64,000 nucleotides of DNA from Photobacterium phosphoreum (GCF_002954725.1 NZ_MSCQ01000001.1:717857-781856), one strand, 5' to 3'; positions 18,777-27,425 are shown, counted from the first letter of the stretch. Notes: a model not told the origin generated them from the letters alone. Numbers and translations are program-made.

Positions 18777-19604
18777 ATGAAAGTCAGTATTTGTGGCTGC
18801 GGGTGGCTCGGCTTACCGTTAGCATTATCATTAAAAACTCAAGCGATTGATGTTTGGGGATCTAAAACAACATTTGCGGGTGTAAATAAATTACAACAGC
18901 AGGATATCAATGGGTGTTTATTAACATTACCGCTTAGTGATGAGGTTAATACGAGTATTGATCAATTTCTAACAACGGATGTATTGGTCATAGCGATTCC
19001 ACCGGGGCGTAAGCAGCTTAATCCACAACAACATATTGAAAATGTGATGTCGTTATCGATGGCAGCACAAAGATCAGGGTGTCAGCGGGTTATTTTTATT
19101 AGTACCACTTCTGTGTATGACTCATTGGAAGGGGAGGTGCTAGAAACGACGCGAGTATGCCCACAATCGGTCTCTGGGAAGTTGCATTATCAATTAGAAC
19201 AGTTACTACGCCAACAGTGGCAGCATAATTTAACCGTGTTACGGTTATCGGGGTTATTTGGACCGTTACGACACCCTGTAAAGTTTTTATCGGGACGTCA
19301 AACGCTTAGTGCGGGTAAGCAACCAGTGAATTTAGTGCATTTAGACGATTGTATTCGTGTTATCTCTGCCATTATTACGCAGAAGTCTTTGATGCCAATT
19401 ATGCATCTTGCTGCGAGTACTCACCCTAGTCGTGAGCAATATTATACTGAAATGGCGATTAAATCACAGTTACCACTTCCTGAGTTTAATGATGATAACG
19501 AGGGTGTAAATGGCAAGCAGATAAACGCACAACAAACACTTTCAGCATTAGGTATTACAATGATACATGATGATTTATTGCAAGGGACTCCCCACCTATT
19601 ATAG
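18777..19604 (+). CDS. YeeZ-like NAD(P)-dependent sugar epimerase-type protein
   Basis: Extended short-chain dehydrogenase fold, similar to E. coli YeeZ. N-terminal Rossmann glycine motif CGCGWLGLPLA (residues 6-16), IFISTTSVYD with the Ser/Tyr region, RLSGLFGPLRHP, and VNLVHLDDCI typical of epimerases. 275 aa against 274. Substrate unknown. AAAGGAA lies just before the ATG. Confidence 0.85.
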   Translation: MKVSICGCGWLGLPLALSLKTQAIDVWGSKTTFAGVNKLQQQDINGCLLTLPLSDEVNTSIDQFLTTDVLVIAIPPGRKQLNPQQHIENVMSLSMAAQRSGCQRVIFISTTSVYDSLEGEVLETTRVCPQSVSGKLHYQLEQLLRQQWQHNLTVLRLSGLFGPLRHPVKFLSGRQTLSAGKQPVNLVHLDDCIRVISAIITQKSLMPIMHLAASTHPSREQYYTEMAIKSQLPLPEFNDDNEGVNGKQINAQQTLSALGITMIHDDLLQGTPHLL

Positions 19605-19626
19605 ATTGTTACCCTAAATTAAACGC

Positions 19627-19755
19627 AAAAAAAAGCGCTGTAGCAAAGAGCTTCAGCGCAAACAAAAAATTACAATTAGGAGTTAAAGCAGTAGTAGCAA
19701 TTTAGATTACTGGTCTATTTGACGGCCAGTAAAACAACCAATAATCTCAATTCTT
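19627..19755 (-). ncRNA. Predicted sigma-E-dependent sRNA 1 (VrrA/RybB-seed family)
   Basis: Leftward RNA gene of about 129 nt. A promoter (19762-19788) precedes it; the 3' end is a terminator, stem GCGCTG/CAGCGC (19654-19659 with 19635-19640) followed by eight U (19634-19627). The RNA contains a hairpin with arms TACTGG/CCAGTA, then the block CUACUACUGCUUUAAC and UCCUAAUUGU (19694-19672) that is repeated in the neighbouring unit at 19884. ACUGCUUU is the RybB-type seed. The 5' end is inferred from promoter spacing. No protein-coding capacity was seen. Confidence 0.8.
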
Positions 19756-19761
19756 ATATAA

Positions 19762-19788
19762 TCAGACTGTGGGTTGCTGAAAGAGTTC
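19762..19788 (-). promoter_or_regulatory. Sigma-E-type promoter of sRNA 1
   Basis: On the minus strand: GAACTC (19788-19783), 16 bases, TCTGA (19766-19762). Sigma-E consensus is GGAACTT, about 16 bases, TCTRA/TCAAA. The spacing is identical in all three units of the array. Confidence 0.75.
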
Positions 19789-19883
19789 AATATCATCTCA
19801 AAAAAGATGAAATTATTTTTCATGCTAGGGAGTGTATTGGTTTTTTGATGCTACCTATATGAGATATAGCCTAATTGGATGAT

Positions 19884-20023
19884 AAAAAAATCCCGCTGAT
19901 AAATGTCAGCGGGAAGGAGATTATCCAAAAAAAATACAATTAGGATTTAAAGCAGTAGTGAATTAAACATTTTGATAAAAAGCATTGTTGCTGTGCAAAA
20001 TAACTATTTATCAAATTGAATAC
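19884..20023 (-). ncRNA. Predicted sigma-E-dependent sRNA 2 (VrrA/RybB-seed family)
   Basis: Leftward RNA gene of about 140 nt, the length I recall for V. cholerae VrrA. The terminator is CCCGCUGA (19913-19906) / UCAGCGGG (19899-19892) followed by AUUUUUUU. The central block CUACUGCUUUAAAUCC plus UAAUUGUA (19957-19935) matches sRNA 1 apart from one base and contains the RybB-type seed ACUGCUUU. Fifteen bases (19950-19936) are perfectly complementary to the Shine-Dalgarno region of the OMP gene at 59862. Its promoter lies at 20029-20055. Confidence 0.85.
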
Positions 20024-20028
20024 ATAAG

Positions 20029-20055
20029 TAAGAGTGACTATTTCAGAGAAAGTTC
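20029..20055 (-). promoter_or_regulatory. Sigma-E-type promoter of sRNA 2
   Basis: On the minus strand: GAACTT (20055-20050), 16 bases, TCTTA (20033-20029). The -35 is a full sigma-E match and the -10 fits TCnnA. Confidence 0.8.
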
Positions 20056-20112
20056 AAAAAAAATAATTTTATTTGAAAATATTATCTCGTATTGATAAAT
20101 GGCACTGTAGAT

Positions 20113-20180
20113 AAAGAAAACCCATCAACAAATATATGTTAACGGGTATTGAAGTAAAAACTTCTAAAAAAAGCAGTGGT
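20113..20180 (-). ncRNA. Predicted RybB-like sigma-E sRNA 3
   Basis: Leftward RNA of about 68 nt. The predicted 5' end ACCACUGCUUUU is nearly the E. coli RybB 5' end GCCACUGCUUUU, and the 3' end GUUGAUGGGUUUU also resembles RybB. The terminator stem CCCGUUAACA/UGUUGAUGGG contains two G-U pairs that would be A-C mismatches in RNA made from the other strand, which supports the minus-strand direction. A small internal hairpin, GAAGU/ACUUC, lies at 20151-20164. It lacks the anti-Shine-Dalgarno block of units 1 and 2. RybB or MicV orthology is inferred from the seed. Confidence 0.82.
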
Positions 20181-20185
20181 ATCAA

Positions 20186-20213
20186 TAAGACATTTATTTA
20201 TACGATTGGTTCC
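20186..20213 (-). promoter_or_regulatory. Sigma-E-type promoter of sRNA 3
   Basis: On the minus strand: GGAAC (20213-20209) within GGAACCA, then TCTTA (20190-20186). The distance from GAAC to TCTTA equals that in the other two units. Predicted +1 is at 20180, six bases after the -10. Confidence 0.72.
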
Positions 20214-20323
20214 TTGCCATCTTATATGTAGCAGCATTTAATTACTCACCACTGATTTTAAAGGGTTTAATTGTATTTCATTCTATTATAGCGTTAAAAA
20301 TTACGTTCTGTGATGTGGTTTAA

Positions 20324-20370
20324 TTGTTAAATATGTTGATTTTGTGTAATATTTAAACAAGCGTTTAAAT
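20324..20370 (+). promoter_or_regulatory. Promoter and PsrA-type operator of tetR gene
   Basis: TTGTTA (20324-20329), 17 bases, TAATAT (20347-20352). A perfect 8-bp inverted repeat ATTTAAAC (20351-20358) AAGC GTTTAAAT (20363-20370) overlaps the -10 and start site. It fits the AAAC-N4-GTTT pattern of PsrA/TetR fatty-acid regulators, so the downstream TetR protein probably represses itself and fadE. Confidence 0.78.
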
Positions 20371-20382
20371 TGGATGATTGAT

Positions 20383-21048
20383 ATGGCAGGACAAGAAACG
20401 ACTAAAAATCGAATACTGGATGCTGCTGAGTTGTTGTTTGCTGAGCGTGGTTTTAAAGATACATCTTTACGTGCGATTACCACTGCGGCAGGTGCTAATC
20501 TAGCGGCAGTCAATTATCACTATGGCGATAAGAAAGGGCTGATTCGTGCCGTATTAAGCCGTTATCTTGAACAATTCATGCCGATATTTAAAAATGAATT
20601 AGTTACCTTACACCAGCGTGATGAGTTTGATATGAATGATGTGTTTTTATGTACTAAACGGCCACTATTGAGATTGAATAGTTTTAAAAATAATGGCACT
20701 ACTATTTTCATGTCATTAATTGGGCGTGGTTATACTGATGTTCAAGGACATTTACGGTGGTTTATAACGACACATTACGATGATGTTATTCAATTATTTG
20801 TGGGTGCTGTACGTCGTGCTTATCCTTGTTTAGATCCTGAAACTTTATTTTGGCGGTTACATTTTACTCTGGGGGCATCCGTATTTACCATGGCTTCAAG
20901 TACTGCACTATGTGACATTGCAGTAAACGACTTTACAACTCAAATCCAGACAGAAGATTTAATCAATCGTTTAGTACCTTATCTTGCTGCTGGTGTTACA
21001 GCACCGATAGCACTTAATCAGGGGTTAGTAGTGAGCAATACTGTTTAA
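20383..21048 (+). CDS. TetR-family regulator, PsrA-like
   Basis: N-terminal TetR HTH (RILDAAELLFAERGFKDTSLRAITTAAGANLAAVNYHYGDK family signature spread over residues 10-52) with a C-terminal ligand domain. The context of operator, fadE and fabV suggests a fatty acid/acyl-CoA-responsive repressor similar to PsrA. I placed the start at ATG 20383 (221 aa); an in-frame ATG at 20374 is only four bases after the operator and has no Shine-Dalgarno. fadE follows after 44 bases without a terminator. Confidence 0.85.
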   Translation: MAGQETTKNRILDAAELLFAERGFKDTSLRAITTAAGANLAAVNYHYGDKKGLIRAVLSRYLEQFMPIFKNELVTLHQRDEFDMNDVFLCTKRPLLRLNSFKNNGTTIFMSLIGRGYTDVQGHLRWFITTHYDDVIQLFVGAVRRAYPCLDPETLFWRLHFTLGASVFTMASSTALCDIAVNDFTTQIQTEDLINRLVPYLAAGVTAPIALNQGLVVSNTV

Positions 21049-21092
21049 AAGTCACCGATATTCGTCATTGAATCACAAAAAGGATATGCATT

Positions 21093-23369
21093 ATGAGTTC
21101 GTTAGCAACCATGCGTAAACGTTATTTGAGTGATCCTGCTTTCAAACTGTTTAAGAAAGTATTACCGCCGTTATCAAACACTGAAAAAGAAGCAATGGAA
21201 GCGGGCAGTGTATGGTGGGATGGCGAATTATTCAGTGGTGATCCACAGTGGCAAACATTACTTAACTATCCTAAACCAAGTTTGAGTGATGAAGAGCAAC
21301 GATTTATTGAGACTAAGTTGCAAACATTATTATCAATGTTAAATGATTTTAACATTGTGCAGCAACAAAAAGATTTGCCAGAGGAAGTTTGGCAATTTCT
21401 GCGCCGTGAAAAGTTCTTTGCATTAATTATCAGTAAACAATATGGCGGACTTGATTTTTCAGCGCATGCTAACTCTACGATTGTGGCGCAAATAGCGACC
21501 CGAAGTTTAAGTGCCGCTGTTTGTGTGATGGTACCTAATTCACTTGGCCCTGGTGAGTTACTGACCCATTATGGAACACAACAACAAAAAGAATATTGGC
21601 TACCTCGATTAGCAAAGGGTGATGATATTCCGTGTTTTGCTTTAACAGGACCTGAAGCAGGATCTGATGCTGGCGGAATACCTGATGAAGGTGTTGTGTG
21701 TTATGGCGAATATAACGGTGAACATGTTTTAGGATTAAATTTAACGTGGAATAAACGTTATATTACGCTGGCTCCTGTCGCAACGGTACTTGGGCTAGCA
21801 TTTAAAATGAAAGATCCGCAGGGATTACTGGGGGATAAAGTCGATCTCGGTATTACTTGTGCATTAATTCCAACGGATCATGTTGGGGTTGAAATTGGTG
21901 AGCGTCATGATCCTCTTAATATGGCATTTATGAATGGTCCCACTCGTGGTCATCATGTCTTTATACCATTAGATTGGATCATTGGTGGCCAAGATTATGC
22001 TGGTAAAGGTTGGCGAATGCTGGTGGAGTGTTTATCTGCTGGGCGAGGTATCTCCTTACCCGCTTTAGGTACGGCAATTGGACATCTAGCGGCAAAAACA
22101 ACCGGCGCTTATGCGGTTGTTCGTAAGCAATTTGGTATGCCCATCGGTAATTTTGAAGGTGTTGCACAAGCTTTAGGACGCATTGGTGGTTTTACTTATA
22201 TGCTAGAAGCGACACGAACATTGACGACTACCGCATTAGATACCGGGCAAACACCAGGGATTGTGACTGCAATTGCTAAATACCATATGACTGAAATGTC
22301 ACGAACAGTACTAAATGATGCCATGGACGTGCATGCGGGGCGTGGGATTCAACTGGGACCAATGAATTATTTGGGTCATCACTATTTCGGTATGCCTGTC
22401 GCGATAACGGTTGAAGGCGCTAATATTCTTACTCGGAATTTAATGATCTTTGGTCAAGGCGCGACTCGTTGTCATCCTTATGTTCTTGATGAAATGGCTG
22501 CGGCGGCGAACCCGAATGAATCTCAAGGCGCTAACGATTTTGATAAATTATTAATGCAACACATTGGTTTTGCGGCAGGAAATATAGCTAAATCATTGCT
22601 TAATGCAGTCAGTGGATCATGTTTTAATCGTGTACCTGTGAGTGGCGATACCCGTGATTATTATCGCCATTTAGCGCGGATGTCAAAAGCGCTTGCCGTT
22701 TGTGCTGATGTATCTATGCTGAGTTTAGGCGGTGAGTTAAAACGTCGAGAATTACTATCGGCACGTTTAGGTGATGTGCTAAGTCACTTGTATCTAGCTT
22801 CTGCGACCTTGAAACGGTTTGAAGATGATGGCCGCCAACAGCAAGATTTACCGATGGTACATTATGCGTTGCAGTATTGTTTATACCAATGTGGGGTTGC
22901 GTTTGAAGGAGTCTTTAGTAACTTTCCCCGTAAAGGCGTCGGTCGCACATTACGTTTACTTACTTTTCCGTTGGGAATACATTATTCCGCTCCAAAAGAT
23001 GAAGTCAGCCTTAGTATTGCTGCTTTACTCATGAGCCCTGGTGTTGCTAGAGAACGATTAACGCATTTATGTTACGTCGGTAATAAAGACGATGATCCGG
23101 TGGCAATAATGGAACGTGCTTTTATAGCCTTGCATGAGGTCAAACCTTTAGAGCGTAAATTGATGCAAGCAACACGTAATGGTGAGATCCCACGCGAAGC
23201 GTCATTGATTAAGAAATTACAGTTAGCGTTGGATGCGGGTGTGATCACAGAAGATGAGCGTAAAAAAATAGAAAATGCTGAGCAACTAAGGCAGAAAGCG
23301 ATTCAAGTTGATCATTTCTGTGCTAACCATTTTAAACAAGTAAGTTTGCTACCAGGGAAGGCAGCTTAG
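21093..23369 (+). CDS. fadE: Acyl-CoA dehydrogenase FadE
   Basis: First oxidation step of fatty-acid beta-oxidation (acyl-CoA to trans-2-enoyl-CoA, FAD-dependent). Signature FALTGPEAGSDA near residue 190, LTWNKRYITLAP, DVHAGRGIQLGPMNYLG, and ITVEGANILTRNLMIFGQGA; the FadE-specific long C-terminal domain is present. 758 aa against 814 in E. coli: it begins at the position equivalent to about residue 60 and so lacks the hydrophobic N-terminal membrane segment. AAAGGAT precedes the ATG. Probably co-transcribed with the upstream tetR gene. Confidence 0.94.
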   Translation: MSSLATMRKRYLSDPAFKLFKKVLPPLSNTEKEAMEAGSVWWDGELFSGDPQWQTLLNYPKPSLSDEEQRFIETKLQTLLSMLNDFNIVQQQKDLPEEVWQFLRREKFFALIISKQYGGLDFSAHANSTIVAQIATRSLSAAVCVMVPNSLGPGELLTHYGTQQQKEYWLPRLAKGDDIPCFALTGPEAGSDAGGIPDEGVVCYGEYNGEHVLGLNLTWNKRYITLAPVATVLGLAFKMKDPQGLLGDKVDLGITCALIPTDHVGVEIGERHDPLNMAFMNGPTRGHHVFIPLDWIIGGQDYAGKGWRMLVECLSAGRGISLPALGTAIGHLAAKTTGAYAVVRKQFGMPIGNFEGVAQALGRIGGFTYMLEATRTLTTTALDTGQTPGIVTAIAKYHMTEMSRTVLNDAMDVHAGRGIQLGPMNYLGHHYFGMPVAITVEGANILTRNLMIFGQGATRCHPYVLDEMAAAANPNESQGANDFDKLLMQHIGFAAGNIAKSLLNAVSGSCFNRVPVSGDTRDYYRHLARMSKALAVCADVSMLSLGGELKRRELLSARLGDVLSHLYLASATLKRFEDDGRQQQDLPMVHYALQYCLYQCGVAFEGVFSNFPRKGVGRTLRLLTFPLGIHYSAPKDEVSLSIAALLMSPGVARERLTHLCYVGNKDDDPVAIMERAFIALHEVKPLERKLMQATRNGEIPREASLIKKLQLALDAGVITEDERKKIENAEQLRQKAIQVDHFCANHFKQVSLLPGKAA

Positions 23370-23408
23370 GGTACTTAGTCTTTGATATATAAACCTGGAA
23401 TCTCCCGT

Positions 23409-23437
23409 GTGCCACGTAAATACGTGGCACTTTTTTT
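23409..23437 (+). terminator. Terminator after fadE
   Basis: GTGCCACG / CGTGGCAC stem (23409-23416 with 23423-23430), loop TAAATA, seven T. Confidence 0.95.
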
Positions 23438-23557
23438 GACCAAAATTTAGGGTAACACCTCCAACCACTGTGATTTTTGTTCATTTATGGCATAAATTTA
23501 ATGCGTATCTGTCATTAACCTTTTATCCTATTCACAATTATGTAAGGGAAGCTGAAG

Positions 23558-24760
23558 ATGATCATCAAACCTAAAACTCGTGGATTTATTTGTACAACAA
23601 CGCACCCTGTTGGTTGTGAAGACAACGTAAAGCAACAAATCGCTTACACTAAAGCACAAGGCCCAATTGCAAATGCACCTAAACGTGTATTGGTTGTTGG
23701 TTCATCTAGTGGCTACGGCCTGTCATCACGTATTGCCGCTGCATTCGGCGGTGGCGCTGCCACAATTGGTGTTTTCTTTGAAAAGCCAGGTACAGAGAAA
23801 AAACCAGGTACTGCAGGTTGGTATAACTCAGCAGCATTTGACAAGTTTGCTAAAGCAGAAGGTCTTTACTCAAAAAGTCTAAATGGTGATGCTTTCTCTA
23901 ACGAAGCCAAACAAAAAACAATTGATTTGATTAAGCAAGATCTTGGTCAAATTGATATGGTTATTTACTCATTGGCATCACCAGTGCGTAAATTGCCACA
24001 GACAGGTGAAGTGATTCGTTCATGCCTAAAGCCGATGGGCGAAACGTACACAACAACAGCTGTTGATACTAATAAAAACGTATTAATTGAAACCAGTATT
24101 GAGCCAGCAACAGAGCAAGAAATTGCTGATACTGTTACGGTTATGGGCGGTCAAGACTGGGAATTATGGATTGATGCGTTGGCAGAAGCCGGTGTGCTTG
24201 CTGATGGTTGTAAGACCGTTGCTTATAGCTATATTGGTACTGAACTAACATGGCCTATTTACTGGCATGGTGCACTAGGTCAAGCAAAAATGGACCTAGA
24301 TCGTGCAGCAAAAGAGCTAAACACTAAGCTAAGTGCAAACGGTGGTTCTGCCAATGTTGCTGTGCTGAAGAGTGTTGTTACTCAAGCAAGTTCTGCCATT
24401 CCGGTTATGCCATTGTACATTGCGATGGTGTTTAAAAAAATGCGTGAAGAAGGCGTACATGAAGGCTGCATGGAGCAGATTCTACGTATGTTTAGCCAAC
24501 GTCTTTATAAAGAAGATGGCACAGCACCTGAGGTTGACGGTGAAAATCGTTTACGTTTAGATGACTGGGAATTACGAGAAGATATTCAACAACATTGTCG
24601 TGACCTATGGTCAACAGTAACTAATGATAACTTATATGATGTGGCTGATTACCAACAATACAAAGATGAGTTCTTAAAGCTATTTGGCTTTGGTATTGAT
24701 GGTATCGATTACGATGCTGATGTAAATACTGTCGTTGATTTTGATGTAGAAGATATCTAA
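23558..24760 (+). CDS. fabV: Trans-2-enoyl-ACP reductase FabV
   Basis: NADH-dependent enoyl-ACP reductase, the triclosan-resistant isozyme first described in Vibrio cholerae, completing each fatty-acid elongation cycle. NADH-binding [15 protein letters not shown] (residues 45-59); catalytic Tyr235 and Lys244 in the Y-x8-K motif [10 protein letters not shown]; 400 aa, the family length. GGGAAG lies upstream of the ATG. Own terminator downstream. Neighbour of fadE and the TetR gene, as in V. cholerae. Confidence 0.97.
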   Translation: MIIKPKTRGFICTTTHPVGCEDNVKQQIAYTKAQGPIANAPKRVLVVGSSSGYGLSSRIAAAFGGGAATIGVFFEKPGTEKKPGTAGWYNSAAFDKFAKAEGLYSKSLNGDAFSNEAKQKTIDLIKQDLGQIDMVIYSLASPVRKLPQTGEVIRSCLKPMGETYTTTAVDTNKNVLIETSIEPATEQEIADTVTVMGGQDWELWIDALAEAGVLADGCKTVAYSYIGTELTWPIYWHGALGQAKMDLDRAAKELNTKLSANGGSANVAVLKSVVTQASSAIPVMPLYIAMVFKKMREEGVHEGCMEQILRMFSQRLYKEDGTAPEVDGENRLRLDDWELREDIQQHCRDLWSTVTNDNLYDVADYQQYKDEFLKLFGFGIDGIDYDADVNTVVDFDVEDI

Positions 24761-24788
24761 TAACTACACCAGAAAATGAATATCAGAT

Positions 24789-24814
24789 AAACCGTCAGTG
24801 ATGGCGGTTTTTTT
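24789..24814 (+). terminator. Terminator after fabV
   Basis: AAACCGTC / GGCGGTTT-type stem around loop AGTGAT, with seven T at 24808-24814. Confidence 0.85.
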
Positions 24815-24926
24815 ATATCTATTATTTTTTTATATCTCTTAATCGGATGGTTAATGACTTTTATTATGGTGACTTACAGATATATTAGCGATAGATATTA
24901 TTGGTCATCATGAAAGAGTATTTACT

Positions 24927-25337
24927 ATGAGAACAACGTTTGATCGTATTCGCCATGCTATTGGTTTTGAAATTATTGGCTTAATATTGATGGTCGGTAT
25001 TTTAAGTCAATTTGGGTTTGAGATTGGGCATGTCGGTGTTGTTGGTGTGTTTTTTTCTATCGTAGCAACCGTATGGAATTATTTATATAACCTCTGGTTT
25101 GATAGGCTAATGTATAAAAAATACAACGCAACTCAAAAAACGTTGCTGCAGCGGATTATACATAGTTTAGGTTTCGAGGTTGGGCTACTGATTTTTACTA
25201 TTCCTGCTTTAGCATGGGTGCTTAATGTCAGTTTATGGCATGCGTTAGTGTTAGATATCGGCATGGTGATATTCTATTTATTTTATGCTTATGGGTATAA
25301 TCTGATTTATGATCGAATTTATCCTATTGATGCATAA
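24927..25337 (+). CDS. PACE-family efflux transporter (AceI-like)
   Basis: Proteobacterial antimicrobial compound efflux protein with four membrane helices arranged as two bacterial transmembrane pair domains. The repeated motifs are RIRHAIGFE and RIIHSLGFE at the start of each half and WNYLYNLWFD and YGYNLIYDRIYP at their ends. Glu15, the proton-coupling acidic residue of AceI, is present. 136 aa. Relatives export chlorhexidine or short-chain diamines; the substrate here is not known. Confidence 0.9.
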   Translation: MRTTFDRIRHAIGFEIIGLILMVGILSQFGFEIGHVGVVGVFFSIVATVWNYLYNLWFDRLMYKKYNATQKTLLQRIIHSLGFEVGLLIFTIPALAWVLNVSLWHALVLDIGMVIFYLFYAYGYNLIYDRIYPIDA

Positions 25338-25358
25338 TGATCTTTCATGTGATGTGTA

Positions 25359-25388
25359 TAAAAGCCAGCACAAAGGTGCTGGCTTATA
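25359..25388 (-). terminator. Terminator of phoQ (bidirectional stem)
   Basis: AAGCCAGCAC (25362-25371) / GTGCTGGCTT (25376-25385) with a 4-base loop. The U run is better on the minus strand, serving the phoPQ operon; it also lies 25 bases after the PACE gene. Confidence 0.85.
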
Positions 25389-25410
25389 AATCAAAGGAGA
25401 TTGGCCGCTA

Positions 25411-26754
25411 TTAGCTTTTCGGGAGTTTGATAATAAACGCAGCACCTTCAAGTTCAGAGTCTTCAACATGAATTTTACCCTGATAACTATCAACTATTTC
25501 ATTACAAACCGATAAGCCAATGCCTTGACCGGGGTTGAGTTGATCAGCACGTACACCACGTTGAAAAATAGCTTCACGTAACTCAGGTTTAACCCCTGGG
25601 CCATCGTCTTCAATAATGATAGTGAAATAGTTATTACTTTCAATAACTGATAATTTCACTTGGCTAATACAAAAACGAAAACTGTTTTCAAGCATATTGC
25701 CAAATAATTCCATCAAATCATCTTTATTGATGGGCAATTTTAAATCGTCATCAAAGTGATAATGTAATGTCGCGTCTTTATCAGCATAAATCTTATTTAA
25801 CATTCGATTTAGGCTAGTAATTATTGGTTTAATCTCGACATTACTTTTTTGTAATCCTTGCTGACCAACCATTGCTCGCTTGAGTTGATACTGTACCAAA
25901 TCATCCATTTGGCTGATTTGTTCCATAATACGTTGATTAAGCTCACGACGATCTAAACTTGAATCGTCAAGTAGGGCATTAGTAGCAGCTAAGCGTGTTT
26001 TTAAGCTATGGGCAAGATCATCCATTGCATGACGATAACGACCTTGTTGATCATTACTAATACGGCTTAGGCGGTTAACTGCCATGGTGACTTCTTGCAG
26101 TTCCATCGGATAATTATCATCCAACTTTTCTCGTTTAGCTTCAGCCATTTGATCAAGCTGAGAAGCCAATTTTCGTAATGGTTGGAAACCCCAATGAAAG
26201 GCAGCGATGAGAAAAGCGACCGCAATTAAAACAAACAGCCCTAAATAGAAAGCGGTTCGTTTATGTAATTGTGCTAAAGAGTGTTCATAAGCATCAGCTG
26301 AACGTAACACCACTAATTGATAAATGGTGCCATCTTCTTTATTACGGCTAAGGTTATAAGCAATATAGCCTTGATTATTTTTCATTTTAATCAACGTGGG
26401 CGTTGAGATGTTTTCAGGTAAATAATGGCAAACATTTTGTAAGTTAGCTTTTGCCGCTTGATTTGAAACCCACGTTGTTTTGTCACTTTGATCACAGACA
26501 ACCGCAATATAATCCGTATCTGAAGGATCAAGAGAATCAATCCATTTATCAACATCTTTAATTAATCCAGCACGATTAAGTTGTGCGACAACCATAGGCA
26601 TTTGAGCCACAAGTTCTGATGAGTATGATGCCATATAGCTTTGAGAATAAAGCTTATTAATAACGGCTGCGAGTGCTGACGTTACTAATGCAATGATAGC
26701 GACAGAGGTGATTAATACTCGTTGTCTTAATCGTGGTTGGAAAAATCGATTCAT
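25411..26754 (-). CDS. phoQ: PhoQ-like sensor histidine kinase
   Basis: Inner-membrane sensor kinase. Two membrane helices at about residues 13-33 and 168-187 flank a periplasmic domain; then HAMP-like linker, dimerisation helix with phosphoacceptor His249 (DLAHSLKTRLA, as in PhoQ), N-box GNMLENSFRF, and G-boxes DDGPGV and GQGIGLSV. 447 aa against 486 in E. coli; the acidic Mg-binding cluster of E. coli PhoQ is not obvious. Start overlaps the phoP stop by four bases. The ligand is uncertain. Confidence 0.85.
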   Translation of the reverse strand: MNRFFQPRLRQRVLITSVAIIALVTSALAAVINKLYSQSYMASYSSELVAQMPMVVAQLNRAGLIKDVDKWIDSLDPSDTDYIAVVCDQSDKTTWVSNQAAKANLQNVCHYLPENISTPTLIKMKNNQGYIAYNLSRNKEDGTIYQLVVLRSADAYEHSLAQLHKRTAFYLGLFVLIAVAFLIAAFHWGFQPLRKLASQLDQMAEAKREKLDDNYPMELQEVTMAVNRLSRISNDQQGRYRHAMDDLAHSLKTRLAATNALLDDSSLDRRELNQRIMEQISQMDDLVQYQLKRAMVGQQGLQKSNVEIKPIITSLNRMLNKIYADKDATLHYHFDDDLKLPINKDDLMELFGNMLENSFRFCISQVKLSVIESNNYFTIIIEDDGPGVKPELREAIFQRGVRADQLNPGQGIGLSVCNEIVDSYQGKIHVEDSELEGAAFIIKLPKS

Positions 26755-27425
26755 TGGGCATTAAGTTCAAAAATATAACCTTGACCACGAATGGTTGAGA
26801 TAGGATTATTTTGCCCGGTTTTTGTGAATTTTTTACGTAAACGGCTGATCATGACTTCAATAGTATTCGGATCGCCTTCTTGATCTTCATAAAGTACATC
26901 AAGTAAACGTTGCTTAGACACGACTTGGCGGCTATGACGCATTAAATATTCTAATAAATCATATTCAAAAGCGGTTAATTCTAGCAACTCTTCACAAACA
27001 TAAACTTGCTTAGCTAATAAATCTACGCGGATATCGCCGGCAGTCATTTCAGGTTTTACAAAGCCAGCACTACGACGAACAAGCGCGCTTAAACGAGCAA
27101 CCATCTCTTCTTTTTGAAACGGCTTAACTAAATAATCATCAGCACCTGCTTCAAGTCCTGTGACTTTATCTTGCCAATTTGAACGTGCAGTTAAGATCAT
27201 TATCGGCAAACGTAAGCCTTTTTTACGCATGTCTTTAATTAAGCTGATCCCATCTCTGTCAGGTAAACCGATGTCGACAATGGCAATGTCATTGGGGTAG
27301 TTTTGTGCAAAAAATAGCCCTTCTTCGGCAGTATTGGCACATTGAACTTGATTTCCTAATTCGCTGAGTTGCGATTTAAGATGATGGCTAAGGATGGCAT
27401 CGTCTTCGACAATAAGAATACGCAT
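26751..27425 (-). CDS. phoP: PhoP-like response regulator
   Basis: OmpR-family regulator: receiver domain with phospho-acceptor Asp51 (VDIGLPDRDG) and Lys in DDYLVKPF, and a C-terminal winged helix (FEYDLLEYLMRHSRQVVSKQRLLD, ending IRGQGYIFEL as in PhoP). 224 aa. First gene of the phoPQ pair. In related bacteria PhoP controls envelope and LPS modification genes. No clear PhoP box was found in the upstream 270 bases. Confidence 0.88.
   Translation of the reverse strand: MRILIVEDDAILSHHLKSQLSELGNQVQCANTAEEGLFFAQNYPNDIAIVDIGLPDRDGISLIKDMRKKGLRLPIMILTARSNWQDKVTGLEAGADDYLVKPFQKEEMVARLSALVRRSAGFVKPEMTAGDIRVDLLAKQVYVCEELLELTAFEYDLLEYLMRHSRQVVSKQRLLDVLYEDQEGDPNTIEVMISRLRKKFTKTGQNNPISTIRGQGYIFELNAQ

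Noticed and set aside
19627-20180. Reading the sRNA-array repeats as REP or transposon-derived elements
   Set aside because: Each repeat is flanked by its own promoter and terminator in one direction, with no terminal inverted repeats, target duplication or transposase. Structured RNA genes explain them better.
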